A DNA stretch of 64,000 bases from Bacillus sp. UNC438CL73TsuS30 (GCF_000482325.1 NZ_AXVA01000005.1:124001-188000); one strand, 5' to 3'; positions 45,618 to 55,760 are shown, counted from the first letter of the stretch. The notes: generated from the letters alone by a model not told the origin. Numbers and translations: made by a program.

Positions 45618-46133
45618 ATTAGCAAAGACATGTTGTTAAATGAGGGAATTCGCGCTCGTGAGGTTCGCCTAATTGATCAAAATGGTGAGCAGTTAGGAAT
45701 TAAATCCAAAAACGAAGCGTTGGAGATTGCAGGACGAGTGAATCTTGATTTAGTGCTTGTAGCACCAAATGCAAAGCCTCCGGTAGCCCGAATTATGGAC
45801 TATGGAAAATTTAAATTCGAGCAGCAAAAGAAAGACAAAGAAGCTCGTAAAAACCAAAAAATCATTACCACGAAGGAAGTTCGTCTAAGCCCGACAATTG
45901 ATGAGCATGATTTTAATACAAAGCTTCGTAATGCCATTAAGTTTTTGGAAAAAGGCGACAAGGTAAAAGCCTCAATCCGATTCAAGGGCCGGGCAATTAC
46001 CCATAAAGAAATCGGTCAGCGTGTGTTAGACCGTTTTTCCGAATCTTGCAAAGAAGTTGCGACCATCGAGTCACATCCTAAAATGGATGGACGAAGCATG
46101 TTCCTAGTTCTTGCACCTAAAACAGAAAAGTAA
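45618..46133 (+). CDS. infC: Translation initiation factor IF-3
   Basis: 171 residues in two domains joined by a Lys-rich linker. The N-domain has [20 protein letters not shown], and the C-domain starts near [17 protein letters not shown]. The start is read as AUU at 45618: GGAGGTGG (45604-45611) stands six bases before it, the product then begins [15 protein letters not shown] as in other Bacilli, and AUU starts are a hallmark of infC used for self-limitation. The alternative GTG at 45591 would put the ribosome binding site inside the gene. Confidence 0.93.
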   Translation: MSKDMLLNEGIRAREVRLIDQNGEQLGIKSKNEALEIAGRVNLDLVLVAPNAKPPVARIMDYGKFKFEQQKKDKEARKNQKIITTKEVRLSPTIDEHDFNTKLRNAIKFLEKGDKVKASIRFKGRAITHKEIGQRVLDRFSESCKEVATIESHPKMDGRSMFLVLAPKTEK

Positions 46134-46150
46134 TAAGGAGGAAGTTCCCA

Positions 46151-46351
46151 ATGCCAAAAATGAAAACTCACCGCGGCGCTGCAAAGCGTTTCAAAAAGAC
46201 TGGTTCTGGTCAATTAAAGCGTGACCACGCTTATACAAGTCACTTATTCGCTAACAAATCTACAAAAGCAAAGCGTAAGCTTCGCAAATCTTCACTTGTT
46301 TCAAAAGGCGATTTCAAACGCATTCGTCACTTATTAACTTACGTTAAATAA
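46151..46351 (+). CDS. rpmI: 50S ribosomal protein L35
   Basis: 66 residues, highly basic, starting [20 protein letters not shown], the L35 signature, and ending [21 protein letters not shown] precedes the ATG. Second gene of infC-rpmI-rplT. Confidence 0.98.
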   Translation: MPKMKTHRGAAKRFKKTGSGQLKRDHAYTSHLFANKSTKAKRKLRKSSLVSKGDFKRIRHLLTYVK

Positions 46352-46386
46352 TCTCGTATTTTCGATTTATATAGGAGGGAAATTAC

Positions 46387-46746
46387 ATGCCACGTGTTAA
46401 AGGCGGTACAGTTACGCGCAAGCGTCGTAAAAAGGTTCTTAAATTAGCAAAAGGTTATTTCGGTTCTAAACATACTTTATATAAAGTTGCAAACCAACAA
46501 GTAATGAAATCATTACAATATGCATTCCGTGATCGTCGTCAGAAAAAACGCGACTTCCGTAAACTTTGGATTACTCGTATCAATGCAGCTGCACGTATGA
46601 ACGGTCTTTCTTACAGCCGTTTAATGCACGGACTTAAGTTAGCTGGTATCGAAGTAAACCGCAAAATGCTTGCTGAATTAGCAGTAAGTGATATAAATGC
46701 ATTCAATGAATTAGCAAACGTTGCAAAACAACAATTTAACAAGTAA
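46387..46746 (+). CDS. rplT: 50S ribosomal protein L20
   Basis: 119 residues, basic, starting [20 protein letters not shown], with the L20 motif [24 protein letters not shown] (here [18 protein letters not shown]). Binds 23S rRNA early in 50S assembly and represses its own operon through the upstream leader. Ribosome binding site AGGAGG. Confidence 0.98.
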   Translation: MPRVKGGTVTRKRRKKVLKLAKGYFGSKHTLYKVANQQVMKSLQYAFRDRRQKKRDFRKLWITRINAAARMNGLSYSRLMHGLKLAGIEVNRKMLAELAVSDINAFNELANVAKQQFNK

Positions 46747-46752
46747 TTATAT

Positions 46753-46788
46753 AAAAAGCCATTCTCTACATCGAGGATGGCTTTTTCT
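46753..46788 (+). terminator. Terminator after rplT
   Basis: AAAAGCCATTCTC pairs with GAGGATGGCTTTT, with T residues following. Confidence 0.85.
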
Positions 46789-46805
46789 CATAGGAGGAAT
46801 CGAGA

Positions 46806-47081
46806 GTGGAGGGGAAAACTCTATTATTAGTGGTCTATTTAATTATGAATGTCGCAGGTTTAATCATCATGTGGGAGGATAAACAAAGGGCTATTCATCA
46901 CAAATACAGGATTCAGGAGAAAACTTTATGGCTTGTGGCACTGTTCGGCGGAGCAATTGGAGCAACGATGGGAATGCAGCTTTACCGCCATAAAACTAAA
47001 CATGTTCAGTTTAAAATTGGCTTTCCGTTGCTAGCCGTTATAGAATTTATCCTAATGCTCTATTTATTTTTAAAGAATTAA
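46806..47081 (+). CDS. ysdA: DUF1294 membrane protein YsdA
   Basis: 91 residues, three hydrophobic segments: about 5-22 (LLLVVYLIMNVAGLIIM), 41-60 (LWLVALFGGAIGATMGM) and 70-89. The family motif GGAIGATMGMQLYRHKTKH is clear. Function unknown. GTG start behind TAGGAGGA. It converges on ysdB with a 4-base overlap of stop codons. Confidence 0.9.
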   Translation: MEGKTLLLVVYLIMNVAGLIIMWEDKQRAIHHKYRIQEKTLWLVALFGGAIGATMGMQLYRHKTKHVQFKIGFPLLAVIEFILMLYLFLKN

Positions 47082-47437
47082 GTGTCTTTCAGGAATTCCT
47101 GAATCGGACTTTTCCAATGAATCTCGGCATTTGGATATTTTTCACAGATTTTTTTTTCAATAAAATTAAAGTCTTCTTTGGCTAATCCTTCCTGCTTGTT
47201 TTGTGGCCATATCGTAATGGTAATAGCGGTACTACCGTTATATTTTTCACCTGTAAACATAGCCCCTTTGTAAGTCAGCAGGAAGTTTCTTCTAACATCA
47301 TCACTATCAAGAAGCAAAAAACGCTTCTGTTTACAGGCAGACTTAAGCTTTCGATTAGGTGTTAAAAAGAATTTCAAGACATAATAAAAAAAGAGAATAA
47401 GTAAAAGCATTAAAACGAAACGGAGCATCCAGACCAT
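47078..47437 (-). CDS. ysdB: YsdB, sigma-W pathway protein
   Basis: 119 residues with one N-terminal transmembrane helix (about 5-25, [20 protein letters not shown]) and a basic, then mixed cytoplasmic domain. In B. subtilis ysdB belongs to the SigW pathway of cell-envelope stress; the biochemical role is unknown. AGGGGG precedes the ATG on the minus strand. It overlaps the 3' end of ysdA by four bases. Confidence 0.88.
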   Translation of the reverse strand: MVWMLRFVLMLLLILFFYYVLKFFLTPNRKLKSACKQKRFLLLDSDDVRRNFLLTYKGAMFTGEKYNGSTAITITIWPQNKQEGLAKEDFNFIEKKICEKYPNAEIHWKSPIQEFLKDT

Positions 47438-47568
47438 TGTTAAGCCCCCTACTTAATTTTCTTTTAATACGAAACAGAAGGGGGAAAGTTTCAGCAATTT
47501 TTGCAAGAATGTTCATAAGTTTTATTTTGATTAAACTACATAAAATTTTTTGCTGGCGGAGGTTCAAA

Positions 47569-48003
47569 ATGGAATATAACGTAAAGGTAAAATTAATGAA
47601 TGATGATGCGCGTATACCCTATCGGGCACATGAGGGTGATGCCGGATTAGATTTGTTTTCTAGTGAGGAAAAAATAATTAAAGCTGGGGAAGCAGGATTA
47701 GTAAGAACAGGTTTACAAATTGAATTGCCAAAAGGAACAGAGGCTCAGATTAGGCCAAGAAGTGGTTTAGCATTAAAACACTCCATTACTGTACTAAACA
47801 GTCCGGGAACCATTGATGAAGGGTACAGGGGGGAAATTCAAATTATCCTCATTAATCATGGAAAAGAGGATTTTAAAATAGAAAAACAAATGAGAATTGC
47901 TCAAATGGTAATTGCTCCAGTTTTAAAAGTTAATCTTATTGAAACAGAAAATTTATCGGATTCAGTAAGATTAGAAGGCGGGTTCGGTTCATCCGGTATA
48001 TAA
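47569..48003 (+). CDS. dut: dUTP diphosphatase
   Basis: Hydrolyses dUTP to dUMP, keeping uracil out of DNA and feeding thymidylate synthesis. 144 residues of the trimeric all-beta family: [12 protein letters not shown] (motif 1, about 21), [10 protein letters not shown] (motif 2, about 61), [11 protein letters not shown] (motif 3, about 78), RIAQMVI (motif 4) and the C-terminal GGFGSSG lid (motif 5). ATG 47569 follows GGCGGAGG; the in-frame ATG at 47437 lies in the divergent ysdB start. It is a chromosomal copy, unlike the prophage-type genes of B. subtilis. Confidence 0.95.
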   Translation: MEYNVKVKLMNDDARIPYRAHEGDAGLDLFSSEEKIIKAGEAGLVRTGLQIELPKGTEAQIRPRSGLALKHSITVLNSPGTIDEGYRGEIQIILINHGKEDFKIEKQMRIAQMVIAPVLKVNLIETENLSDSVRLEGGFGSSGI

Positions 48004-48152
48004 AAAAAGACATTCTGCTTTAATATTTTCTATTTAACAAAGGTACCCTTTTGCTTAATATTTTCCAGATAGAATCTAGTTATACATGAGAACTTATTGT
48101 TGTGAACATCCTATAGAGGCTATCGTTTAGTTGAGTTGTTTATCCATTTAAT

Positions 48153-48182
48153 TTGTATCTAGTTTGTAAACTTCTGTATAAT
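48153..48182 (+). promoter_or_regulatory. Predicted promoter of ysdC
   Basis: TTGTAT (48153-48158), 18-base spacer, TATAAT (48177-48182); leader about 25 bases. Confidence 0.5.
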
Positions 48183-48214
48183 TAAATTCGTACATATATT
48201 AAGGGGGTAAATAA

Positions 48215-49300
48215 ATGGCGAAATTAGATGAAACATTAACAATGTTAAAAGATTTAACTGATGCCAAAGGGATTCCCGGTAATGAACGCGAAGTTCGCGA
48301 AGTCATGAAAAAATACATAGCTCCATACGCTGATGAGGTTATAACAGACGGACTTGGCAGTTTGATTGCCAAAAAGGTCGGTATAGAAGGCGGTCCGAAG
48401 ATTATGGTGGCCGGCCATCTTGATGAAGTCGGCTTTATGATTACCCAAATCGATGATAAAGGCTTTCTTCGTTTCCAAACAGTCGGCGGTTGGTGGGGGC
48501 AGGTCATGCTCGCTCAGCGCGTGACGATTGTTACGAAAAAAGGTGAGGTAACCGGTGTAATTGGTTCAAAGCCGCCGCATATCTTATCTGCTGAAGCGCG
48601 GAAAAAACCAGTTGAAATTAAAGATATGTTCATTGATATTGGTGCCTCTAGCCGTGAAGAGGCAATGGGCTGGGGCGTTTGCCCTGGGGATATGGTCGTT
48701 CCATATTTTGAATTTACGGTAATGAACAATGAAAAAATGCTGTTGGCTAAAGCTTGGGACAATCGAATCGGTTGCGCGATTGCAATTGATGTTCTAAAAC
48801 AATTGCAGGGTGTGGACCATCCGAATGAGGTTTATGGTGTGGGCACCATTCAAGAAGAAGTTGGTTTACGCGGAGCGCGGACATCAGCTGCAAAAATTGA
48901 GCCGGATATCGGTTTTGGTGTTGACGTAGGAATTGCCGGCGATACTCCAGGAATTTCTGAGCAGGAAGCCATGAGTAAGATGGGGAAAGGGCCGCAAATC
49001 ATTTTATATGATGCATCGCTTGTTTCTCATAAGGGCTTACGTGATTTTATCACAGATGTTGCAGATGAATTAAATATTCCGTACCAGTATGATGCGATTC
49101 CAGGCGGTGGAACGGATGCAGGTTCGATTCATTTGACGCATAAGGGTGTTCCGACTTTAGCGATTACCATCGCTACGCGTTATATACACTCTCATGCGGC
49201 CATGCTTCATCGTGATGATTTTGAAAATGCGGTTAAATTGATTGTGGAAGTCATCAAGCGATTAGACCGCGAAACAGTTGATAAGATTACGTTTGAATAA
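48215..49300 (+). CDS. ysdC: M42 family glutamyl aminopeptidase
   Basis: 361-residue cytosolic metallo-aminopeptidase that forms large tetrahedral complexes in this family. Metal and catalytic residues are visible in [12 protein letters not shown] (His, Asp; about 68-79), AWDNRIGCA (Asp, about 179), [11 protein letters not shown] (Glu-Glu, about 213-223), GVDVG (Asp, about 233) and [10 protein letters not shown] (His, about 323). AAGGGGG ribosome binding site. Monocistronic. Confidence 0.94.
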   Translation: MAKLDETLTMLKDLTDAKGIPGNEREVREVMKKYIAPYADEVITDGLGSLIAKKVGIEGGPKIMVAGHLDEVGFMITQIDDKGFLRFQTVGGWWGQVMLAQRVTIVTKKGEVTGVIGSKPPHILSAEARKKPVEIKDMFIDIGASSREEAMGWGVCPGDMVVPYFEFTVMNNEKMLLAKAWDNRIGCAIAIDVLKQLQGVDHPNEVYGVGTIQEEVGLRGARTSAAKIEPDIGFGVDVGIAGDTPGISEQEAMSKMGKGPQIILYDASLVSHKGLRDFITDVADELNIPYQYDAIPGGGTDAGSIHLTHKGVPTLAITIATRYIHSHAAMLHRDDFENAVKLIVEVIKRLDRETVDKITFE

Positions 49301-49302
49301 AG

Positions 49303-49344
49303 ATAATTTCCCCCTGGGGCAGTGCCTCGGGGGGAATTATTTTA
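49303..49344 (+). terminator. Terminator after ysdC
   Basis: ATAATTTCCCCC pairs with GGGGGGAATTAT around a 14-base loop, followed by TTTTAT. Confidence 0.82.
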
Positions 49345-49376
49345 TAAAAAAACTGCCGATCTCAAAAAATCGGCAG
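49345..49376 (-). terminator. Terminator of sspI
   Basis: On the minus strand CTGCCGAT pairs with ATCGGCAG, then six T residues. Confidence 0.85.
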
Positions 49377-49388
49377 CAATTTCATCCA

Positions 49389-49598
49389 TTATTGTTTTAA
49401 ACCATTTTCAAGTGCAGACAGCATCTCTTTTTTCTCATCCTCGGAGGAATTGTTCCAAATTACTTCAAATAATACCCCAAGACCTGGGAGCATTTTTTCT
49501 TCGCCATTTTGGATGGCATCCACAATTGTATCCTCTAACTCAGCCTGTGAGTTCCCAGATACATTATGAATAATAGCATTTCTTAAGTTTAGGTTCAT
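49389..49598 (-). CDS. sspI: Small acid-soluble spore protein SspI
   Basis: 69 residues, starting [20 protein letters not shown], the SspI family signature, with [12 protein letters not shown] in the second half. Minor SASPs such as SspI are made in the forespore (SigG) and packed in the spore core. AAGGAGTG precedes the ATG on the minus strand. A possible SigG-type -10 (AATGATA on the minus strand near 49635) is weak. It sits between ysdC and ysgA as in B. subtilis. Confidence 0.93.
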   Translation of the reverse strand: MNLNLRNAIIHNVSGNSQAELEDTIVDAIQNGEEKMLPGLGVLFEVIWNNSSEDEKKEMLSALENGLKQ

Positions 49599-49703
49599 CC
49601 ATACACACTCCTTTTTAGCCTTCGATTCTTTATTATCATTTCTAATTTTGGTTTAATTATGTATAATGAGGAAATTAAAAAGCATGTAAAAGGAGATTTA
49701 CTG

Positions 49704-50459
49704 TTGAAACACATTCAATCTGTCCAAAATCCACAGGTGAAACAATGGAAAAAGCTGCAAACCAAAAAAGAACGTGATAAAACAGGATTGTTCATCGTAG
49801 AAGGATTTCACTTAGTAGAAGAGGCCCTAAAACAAAGAGAACAGGTTCTAGAAATTATTATTTCAGACAAGGCGGAGCTGCCGCCGCGCTGGGATACCGG
49901 ATCAGTATCCATCACACTAGTAACTGAAGAAATTTCGAATACATTATCCGATACAGAAGCCCCGCAGGGAATTTATGCAATTTGCCGTCAAGAAGGCAGC
50001 GAAACTGCACTAAATAATGCGAAAACATTTCTATTCATTGATGCAGTACAAGACCCGGGTAACTTGGGAACGATGATTCGTACAGCCGATGCTGCTGGAA
50101 TTGAGGCTGTTATTGTCGGGCTCGGCAGCGTGGATATTTTTAACGCAAAAGTCCTTAGGTCCGCACAGGGCAGCCATTTTCATCTCCCAATTGTAAGGGG
50201 AGACCTAAATGAATGGATCCAGATACTGAAAGGAAAAAACATCCCGGTATATGGAACTGCGTTAGAAAATGCTTCTGTTTATACAGAAACTAAAACATCT
50301 GAATCCTTTGCACTTGTTGTCGGTAATGAGGGAGCTGGCGTCAGTAAAGAAATCCTGTCCAATACAACCGCTAATCTCTACATCCCGATTTACGGCAAGA
50401 GCGAATCCTTAAATGTAGCCGTCGCAACCGGCATCCTTCTTTATTATTTGAAAAAATAG
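49704..50459 (+). CDS. ysgA: SpoU-family rRNA methyltransferase YsgA
   Basis: 251 residues. An N-terminal substrate-binding domain (about 1-95) is followed by the SPOUT knot with DAVQDPGNLGTMIRTADAAG (about 113-132), VVGNEGAGVS (about 200) and IPIYGKSESLNVAVATGILL (about 225-244). These are the three motifs of 2'-O-ribose methyltransferases. The target nucleotide is not known to me. TTG 49704 follows AAAGGAGA; upstream in-frame ATG 49659 has no site. Confidence 0.92.
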   Translation: MKHIQSVQNPQVKQWKKLQTKKERDKTGLFIVEGFHLVEEALKQREQVLEIIISDKAELPPRWDTGSVSITLVTEEISNTLSDTEAPQGIYAICRQEGSETALNNAKTFLFIDAVQDPGNLGTMIRTADAAGIEAVIVGLGSVDIFNAKVLRSAQGSHFHLPIVRGDLNEWIQILKGKNIPVYGTALENASVYTETKTSESFALVVGNEGAGVSKEILSNTTANLYIPIYGKSESLNVAVATGILLYYLKK

Positions 50460-50472
50460 GCTTGATTAGGGT

Positions 50473-50501
50473 TTGAAACCGCAAGAAAATTATTATATAA
50501 T
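50473..50501 (+). promoter_or_regulatory. Predicted promoter of pheST
   Basis: TTGAAA (50473-50478), 17-base spacer, TATAAT (50496-50501); start near 50508. Confidence 0.7.
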
Positions 50502-50507
50502 AATGAA

Positions 50508-50789
50508 CAATATTGATATTCTCAAAAACAATGACGGAGAAAAGTATCTTGGACAGAACCTTTTAGGGAGAAAGTGCCGTGACTGAAAGCACTTTTACGC
50601 GTTCACACAAGAGAAGTTCACCTCCCGAGTTGGCATCGGGACCATTTTCGGGCGAAAATGTAAAGATGCATCGGCGAAAAGCCGTTATCCGAATGAAGCG
50701 AACGCTAATGTTTTATACATACAGTGTTTACAAGGGTGGTACCGCGAACAAAAACCTCGTCCCTTTTTGGGATGAGGTTTTTTTATTTT
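50508..50789 (+). promoter_or_regulatory. T-box riboswitch, phenylalanine type, before pheST
   Basis: About 280-base leader. The candidate specifier UUC (50617-50619, phenylalanine) lies in GAGAAGTTCACC, the T-box core AAGGGTGGTACCGCG at 50732-50746, and a terminator at 50751-50789. Uncharged tRNA-Phe should prevent termination. The Phe specifier agrees with the genes downstream. Confidence 0.92.
50751..50789 (+). terminator. Conditional terminator of the pheST T-box
   Basis: AACCTCGTCCC pairs with GGGATGAGGTT (one G-U pair), followed by a T run. Confidence 0.92.
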
Positions 50790-50795
50790 GTTTAA

Positions 50796-50842
50796 TTCGA
50801 CAGAATCCGACAAGTGCCTGTCACCACCCGAAATTTGTCGAA
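50796..50842. repeat. Small nested inverted repeat before pheS
   Basis: TTCGACA (50796-50802) pairs with TGTCGAA (50836-50842); inside, GACA and TGTC flank AGTGCC. It ends just before the pheS ribosome binding site. Similar GTGCCTGTCACC-containing units recur between genes in Bacillus as far as I recall; copies elsewhere cannot be checked here. Confidence 0.45.
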
Positions 50843-50862
50843 ATTAAAAGGAGGAAATTCAA

Positions 50863-51900
50863 ATGCAAGAGCGTTTAAAGGAACTGCAGGAGGAAGCGAT
50901 TCAGAAGATTGAGCAGTCTTCTAGTTTGAAGGAATTGAATGATATTCGTGTTGCGTATTTAGGGAAGAAGGGGCCGATTACGGAGGTGCTTCGCGGGATG
51001 GGTAAGCTTTCTGCGGAAGAGCGTCCGATTATGGGGGCACTTGCGAATGAGGTGCGTGAAGCGATTTCTGTAAAGCTTGAGGCAAAGCAAAAGGATTTAG
51101 AGGAAGCAGCGGTAATGGAGAAATTGGCATCGGAAACGATTGATGTGACACTTCCAGGCCGTCCGGTTAAGGTCGGCAACCATCATCCATTAACAAGAAT
51201 TATCGAAGAAATTGAAGATTTGTTTATCGGTATGGGTTACCAGGTGGCAGAGGGTCCGGAGGTTGAGCAGGATTACTATAACTTTGAAGCGTTAAACCTG
51301 CCAAAAGGACATCCGGCTCGCGATATGCAGGACTCTTTTTATATCACAGAAGAAATCCTGCTTCGTACGCATACATCACCGGTTCAAGCACGGACGATGG
51401 AAAAGAATGAAGGGAAAGGTCCGATTAAAATTATTTGTCCGGGAAAAGTGTACAGACGCGATAATGATGATGCGACACACTCCCATCAATTTATGCAGAT
51501 TGAAGGACTTGTGGTTGGCGAAAACATCCGTATGAGTGATCTGAAAGGGACATTAGAGGTTTTTGCAAAGAAAATGTTTGGTGAAGACCGCGAAATCCGC
51601 CTTCGTCCTAGCTTTTTCCCATTTACAGAGCCATCTGTTGAAATGGATATTTCCTGTAAAATTTGTGGTGGCCATGGCTGCAGCGTATGTAAACGAACAG
51701 GCTGGATTGAAATTTTAGGTGCCGGGATGGTTCATCCAAACGTATTGGAAATGGCCGGCTATGATTCGAAAAAATACACAGGCTTCGCATTTGGAATGGG
51801 TCCAGAGCGGATTGCCATGTTAAAATACGGGATTGATGATATTCGTCATTTCTACACAAATGACGTTCGTTTCTTAAAGCAATTTTCAACGCATGAATAA
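50863..51900 (+). CDS. pheS: Phenylalanyl-tRNA synthetase alpha subunit
   Basis: 345 residues. An N-terminal coiled-coil tRNA-binding arm (about 1-90) precedes the class II catalytic core with [14 protein letters not shown] (about 107), [15 protein letters not shown] (about 132), RNRMVYRRD-like motif 2 ([19 protein letters not shown], about 195), and [19 protein letters not shown] (motif 3, about 310-328). AAAGGAGG precedes the ATG. Operon with pheT behind the Phe T-box. Confidence 0.98.
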   Translation: MQERLKELQEEAIQKIEQSSSLKELNDIRVAYLGKKGPITEVLRGMGKLSAEERPIMGALANEVREAISVKLEAKQKDLEEAAVMEKLASETIDVTLPGRPVKVGNHHPLTRIIEEIEDLFIGMGYQVAEGPEVEQDYYNFEALNLPKGHPARDMQDSFYITEEILLRTHTSPVQARTMEKNEGKGPIKIICPGKVYRRDNDDATHSHQFMQIEGLVVGENIRMSDLKGTLEVFAKKMFGEDREIRLRPSFFPFTEPSVEMDISCKICGGHGCSVCKRTGWIEILGAGMVHPNVLEMAGYDSKKYTGFAFGMGPERIAMLKYGIDDIRHFYTNDVRFLKQFSTHE

Positions 51901-51948
51901 TAACAGGCCATCGGTCACTTAAGTAAATCAATAAGGAGGAGTAACGAC

Positions 51949-54363
51949 ATGTTCGTTTCATATAAATGGCTCCAGGAATATGTAGATTTATCTGGAGTAA
52001 CGGCAGAAGAATTAGCTGAAAAAATTACCAAGAGCGGGATTGAAGTTGAGGGCGTTGAGGTTCTTAACGAAGGAATTAAGGGTGTCGTAGTTGGGTATGT
52101 TCAAGAACGTGAGCAGCATCCAAATGCAGATAAACTTAGCAAATGTCTTGTTGATATTGGTGAAGAAGCACCAGTTCAAATTATTTGTGGCGCACCAAAT
52201 GTCGCCCAAGGACAGAAGGTTGCAGTGGCCACAGTCGGTGCAGTGCTTCCAGGCAATTTTAAAATTAAAAAAGCAAAGCTTCGCGGCGAAGAATCAAATG
52301 GGATGATTTGCTCGTTAACGGAGCTTGGTATGGAAGGAAAAATTGTACCAAAAGAATATTCAGAGGGAATCTTTGTATTTCCAGCTGATGCTGAAGTCGG
52401 GACTGATGCACTGGCATTATTAAACAGAGATGACCAAGTTCTTGAGCTTGGGTTGACACCTAACCGATCCGACTGTTTAAGCATGCTTGGTGTTGCCTAT
52501 GAAGTGGCAGCAATCCTCGGCCGCGATGTAAAGCTTCCGGAAACAGCTCTTCAATCATCAAGTGAAAAAGCATCTGATTATGTAAAAGTGGTTGTTGAAG
52601 CAAAAGAGGATAATCCGCTATATGTTGCGAAAATGATTAAAAATGTAAAAATCGGCCCATCCCCATTGTGGATGCAAACACGCTTAATGTCAGCAGGAAT
52701 TCGTCCGCACAATAACGTCGTCGATATTACAAACTATATTTTATTAGAATACGGTCAGCCGCTTCATGCGTTTGACTACGACCGTTTAGGTTCTAAAGAA
52801 ATCCTTGTCCGCCGAGCAAAAGATGGGGAAAAGATTGTAACACTCGATGATGCAGAACGCACCTTAACCCCTGACCATCTTGTCATCACAAATGGATCAG
52901 AACCTGTAGCCATTGCCGGAGTAATGGGCGGTGCCAACTCTGAAGTAATTTCAGACACCACTACGGTTCTATTAGAAGCGGCTTATTTTAGTGGGGCGGT
53001 TGTCAGAAAAGCTTCAAAAGACCATGGATTACGAAGCGAAGCAAGTGCGCGTTTTGAAAAAGGGGTTGACCCGAATCGTGTTCGTGCTGCAGGAGACCGG
53101 GCAGCATACCTAATGGCGAAGTATGCCGGCGGTGAAGTGTTAGAAGGTACGGCAGAAGTGGATACCCTTACAGTTGAGCCTGCTATTGTATCGATTACAC
53201 TTGAAAAAATAAACCGTGTCCTCGGAACAAATCTAAATGCTGCCGATGTTAAAGATATTTTTGACCGTCTGCAATTCGGTGTGACGATTGAAAATGATTT
53301 TGTTACGGTTACGGCTCCGACCCGCCGTGGTGATATTAAAATTGAAGAAGACTTAATTGAAGAAGTAGCGCGTCTATATGGCTATGACAATATTCCAAAA
53401 ACATTACCAATCGGTTCTTCCACTCCTGGAAAACTATCTGATTATCAGAAAAAACGCCGTATTGTCCGCCAATATTTAGAAGGTGCAGGACTTTATCAAG
53501 CGGTTACGTATTCCTTAACTAGTGAAGAAAAAGCGGCGCAATTCGCTCTTAATCAAGGTGAGTTCATCCGCTTGGCGATGCCGATGAGCGAAGAACGCAG
53601 TATTCTCCGCCTAAGTATCATGCCACAGCTGTTAGAAGTATTAAAATACAATAGTGCCCGTCAAAACGACAGCTTGGGGGTTTATGAAACGGGTGCCGTT
53701 TTCTTAGCTAATGGTACGGAAGTGCTTCCAACAGAGGAAGAACATGTAGCGGCTGCGATTACCGGCTTATGGCATAGCCATTCATGGCAAGGTGAGAAAA
53801 AGCCTGTTGATTTCTTTGTTTTAAAAGGGATTTTAGAAGGAATGTTTGCAAAACTAGGACTGCTTGATCAGGTGAAATTTATCCAAGCGAGAGTAGATAG
53901 CATGCATCCGGGCCGTACTGCGGAAGTACAGCTGAATGACAAAAAAGTGGGCTTTATCGGGCAGGTACATCCAAATGTGCAAAAAGAGCTTGATTTAAAA
54001 GACACTTATGTGTTCGAGCTTTCGTTGAAAGATATTCTTGGTGAGGAAACCGCTGCACTTCAATATGAAGCAATTCCTCGTTTCCCATCGATTACAAGAG
54101 ATATTGCCCTTGTAGCCAATAAAGAAACAGTTTCCAACACCTTGAAGGAAATTATTTTAACAACAGGTGCTCCTTTAATTAAAGAAGCCCATGTGTTTGA
54201 TTTATACGAAGGGGAGCATATGGAAGAAGGCAAAAAATCCATTGCGTTCTCATTAAAATATGCTGATCCAGAACGGACTTTAACAGACGAAGAAGTCACA
54301 AAGGTTCATATTAAAGTGCTTGATGCCTTAAAAGAAAAATCTGGGGCAGTATTACGAGGTTAG
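51949..54363 (+). CDS. pheT: Phenylalanyl-tRNA synthetase beta subunit
   Basis: 804 residues, the usual length. Domains in order: tRNA-binding OB fold (about 40-150; [23 protein letters not shown] core), B3/B4 editing region (about 210-400; [15 protein letters not shown]), B5 (about 405-475), catalytic-like core (about 490-690) and C-terminal ferredoxin-fold anticodon-binding domain (about 710-804; [11 protein letters not shown]). Ribosome binding site AAGGAGGAG, 48 bases after pheS. Confidence 0.98.
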   Translation: MFVSYKWLQEYVDLSGVTAEELAEKITKSGIEVEGVEVLNEGIKGVVVGYVQEREQHPNADKLSKCLVDIGEEAPVQIICGAPNVAQGQKVAVATVGAVLPGNFKIKKAKLRGEESNGMICSLTELGMEGKIVPKEYSEGIFVFPADAEVGTDALALLNRDDQVLELGLTPNRSDCLSMLGVAYEVAAILGRDVKLPETALQSSSEKASDYVKVVVEAKEDNPLYVAKMIKNVKIGPSPLWMQTRLMSAGIRPHNNVVDITNYILLEYGQPLHAFDYDRLGSKEILVRRAKDGEKIVTLDDAERTLTPDHLVITNGSEPVAIAGVMGGANSEVISDTTTVLLEAAYFSGAVVRKASKDHGLRSEASARFEKGVDPNRVRAAGDRAAYLMAKYAGGEVLEGTAEVDTLTVEPAIVSITLEKINRVLGTNLNAADVKDIFDRLQFGVTIENDFVTVTAPTRRGDIKIEEDLIEEVARLYGYDNIPKTLPIGSSTPGKLSDYQKKRRIVRQYLEGAGLYQAVTYSLTSEEKAAQFALNQGEFIRLAMPMSEERSILRLSIMPQLLEVLKYNSARQNDSLGVYETGAVFLANGTEVLPTEEEHVAAAITGLWHSHSWQGEKKPVDFFVLKGILEGMFAKLGLLDQVKFIQARVDSMHPGRTAEVQLNDKKVGFIGQVHPNVQKELDLKDTYVFELSLKDILGEETAALQYEAIPRFPSITRDIALVANKETVSNTLKEIILTTGAPLIKEAHVFDLYEGEHMEEGKKSIAFSLKYADPERTLTDEEVTKVHIKVLDALKEKSGAVLRG

Positions 54364-54365
54364 AT

Positions 54366-54406
54366 AAAAGAGGGGCTGAATATCCATTCAGCCCCTCTTT
54401 TTCTTT
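54366..54406. terminator. Terminator between convergent pheT and rnhC
   Basis: AAAGAGGGGCTGAA pairs with TTCAGCCCCTCTTT around 6 bases, with T residues on both strands. The rnhC stop codon lies in the right arm. Confidence 0.9.
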
Positions 54407-55347
54407 ACAAGATTCATCGCTTTTTCAGTGTTGGCAAAATGCAGTTTCACATACGAAGGCAAAACATCCTGCCCTTTTTTCAAAATCAGCTTGGCTGCTG
54501 CTTCATCCACCTGGGACCCTGCCCCCTTGGGAATCGTAAAGCCTGCTGCAGCACTGAGCTTATCGATATACTGAACGAAGGCATAGCGCGCTAGGATGGA
54601 GGCAGCAGCAACTGCTAAATGGATCCCTTCTGCTTTCGTACTAAAATAAACATTCTCACGCGCAATCGCTTTCTGCCCTTTAAGATGTTGAAAATAGGTA
54701 CTTTCTTGCACAAATTGATCAATCAAAATGGCCTCCGGTTTTGCAGGAGAGATTTTTTCTAACACATGCAGAATCGCTTGATTATGTAGGATCGCCTTCA
54801 TTTTCCCCTGTGACATTCCCGAATGCTGCAGCCTATTATACTTTTCATTTTTTAAAGTTAGCAGGCTGAAAGGAACAACATCCTTAATTACTTTGGCAAT
54901 CGCGATAATTTTTTCATCATTTAAATCCTTTGAATCTCGGACACCCAATTCTTTTAATAACGGGATATCCTCTTTTTTAACATAAGCGGCGACGACTGTA
55001 ATCGGGCCGAAAAAGTCACCGGTACCGACTTCATCCGAACCAACGGCGGACATAAGTCCTATTCCCGTTGGCACATTACCCTTAGCTGAACCAGATTTCG
55101 CCGCAGAACCGCTTTTTCGAATAGGCGCAGAAGCCTTTGGAGTAGAATTTCCCCATTTGCTTGCTTCTCCTTCACAATTATTGCCTTGAAAAAGGACTTT
55201 GCCTGACTTATAGGCCGTAATCATACAAGCTGGAGTTTTGGCAGCAAAAATACTGCCAGGAGGCGTTTTATCGGTCAGAAAAGAATTATAATAGTTTTTC
55301 ATTTTTGTGATTTCAGTTAGATCGCATTTTAAAACAACATTCCCCAA
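54388..55347 (-). CDS. rnhC: Ribonuclease HIII
   Basis: Cleaves RNA in RNA-DNA hybrids. 319 residues: an N-terminal TBP-like substrate-binding domain (about 1-75; AACMITAYKSGKVLFQG-type strand) and a type 2 RNase H domain with VGSDEVGTGDFFGP (Asp, Glu; about 107-120), VRDSKDLND, ILIDQF (Asp) and ASILARYAF. Between them is a low-complexity Ser/Ala/Gly/Lys linker (about 78-100). No ATG is well placed; TTG at 55347 gives an N-terminus of normal length. An ATG at 55398 would add 17 residues. Confidence 0.93.
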   Translation of the reverse strand: MGNVVLKCDLTEITKMKNYYNSFLTDKTPPGSIFAAKTPACMITAYKSGKVLFQGNNCEGEASKWGNSTPKASAPIRKSGSAAKSGSAKGNVPTGIGLMSAVGSDEVGTGDFFGPITVVAAYVKKEDIPLLKELGVRDSKDLNDEKIIAIAKVIKDVVPFSLLTLKNEKYNRLQHSGMSQGKMKAILHNQAILHVLEKISPAKPEAILIDQFVQESTYFQHLKGQKAIARENVYFSTKAEGIHLAVAAASILARYAFVQYIDKLSAAAGFTIPKGAGSQVDEAAAKLILKKGQDVLPSYVKLHFANTEKAMNLVKKKRG

Positions 55348-55492
55348 AATTTGCACCACATTTCTATAAAATAAGTTTTGATTATGTATAATTCCCAAGG
55401 GTTTTCCACATTTCTGTATGGTTTAACTTTTCCACGTATACCCGTTCATGGTATGATAGAGAGTAGGATTCCTTTGAATGGAGGCATTTACG

Positions 55493-55753
55493 TTGTCAAA
55501 CTCACAAAAATCAAGAACAACCGTTGATATTTACGGACAGCAATATGTCATTGTCGGAGATGAAAGTTCAAGCCATGTCAGGCTTGTAGCCTCATTAGTT
55601 AACGGTAAAATGCGGGAAATCAGCTCCAGGAATCCGTCGCTTGATGTAAGTAAATTAGCCGTTTTAACAGCGGTAAATGCCGTTAATGATTATATTAAAA
55701 TCAAAGATCAATTGGAGCGGCTGAAAGCTGAATTAATTAAGGAAAAGGACTGA
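55493..55753 (+). CDS. zapA: Cell division protein ZapA
   Basis: 86 residues. Promotes FtsZ bundling and Z-ring stability. N-terminal strands include [18 protein letters not shown], followed by a C-terminal coiled coil (about 48-86) rich in Lys and Glu. TTG 55493 follows TGGAGG (55480-55485) at correct spacing; the in-frame ATG at 55478 overlaps that site. Called yshA in B. subtilis. Eight bases before yshB. Confidence 0.94.
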   Translation: MSNSQKSRTTVDIYGQQYVIVGDESSSHVRLVASLVNGKMREISSRNPSLDVSKLAVLTAVNAVNDYIKIKDQLERLKAELIKEKD

Positions 55754-55760
55754 AAAGTCA

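Noticed and set aside
49322-49573. Plus-strand ORF of 83 codons opposite sspI
   Set aside because: It is antisense to a clear SspI gene and starts within the ysdC terminator.
50579-50878. Plus-strand ORF of 99 codons before pheS
   Set aside because: It coincides with the Phe T-box leader and its terminator and enters the pheS start; the RNA explains the sequence.
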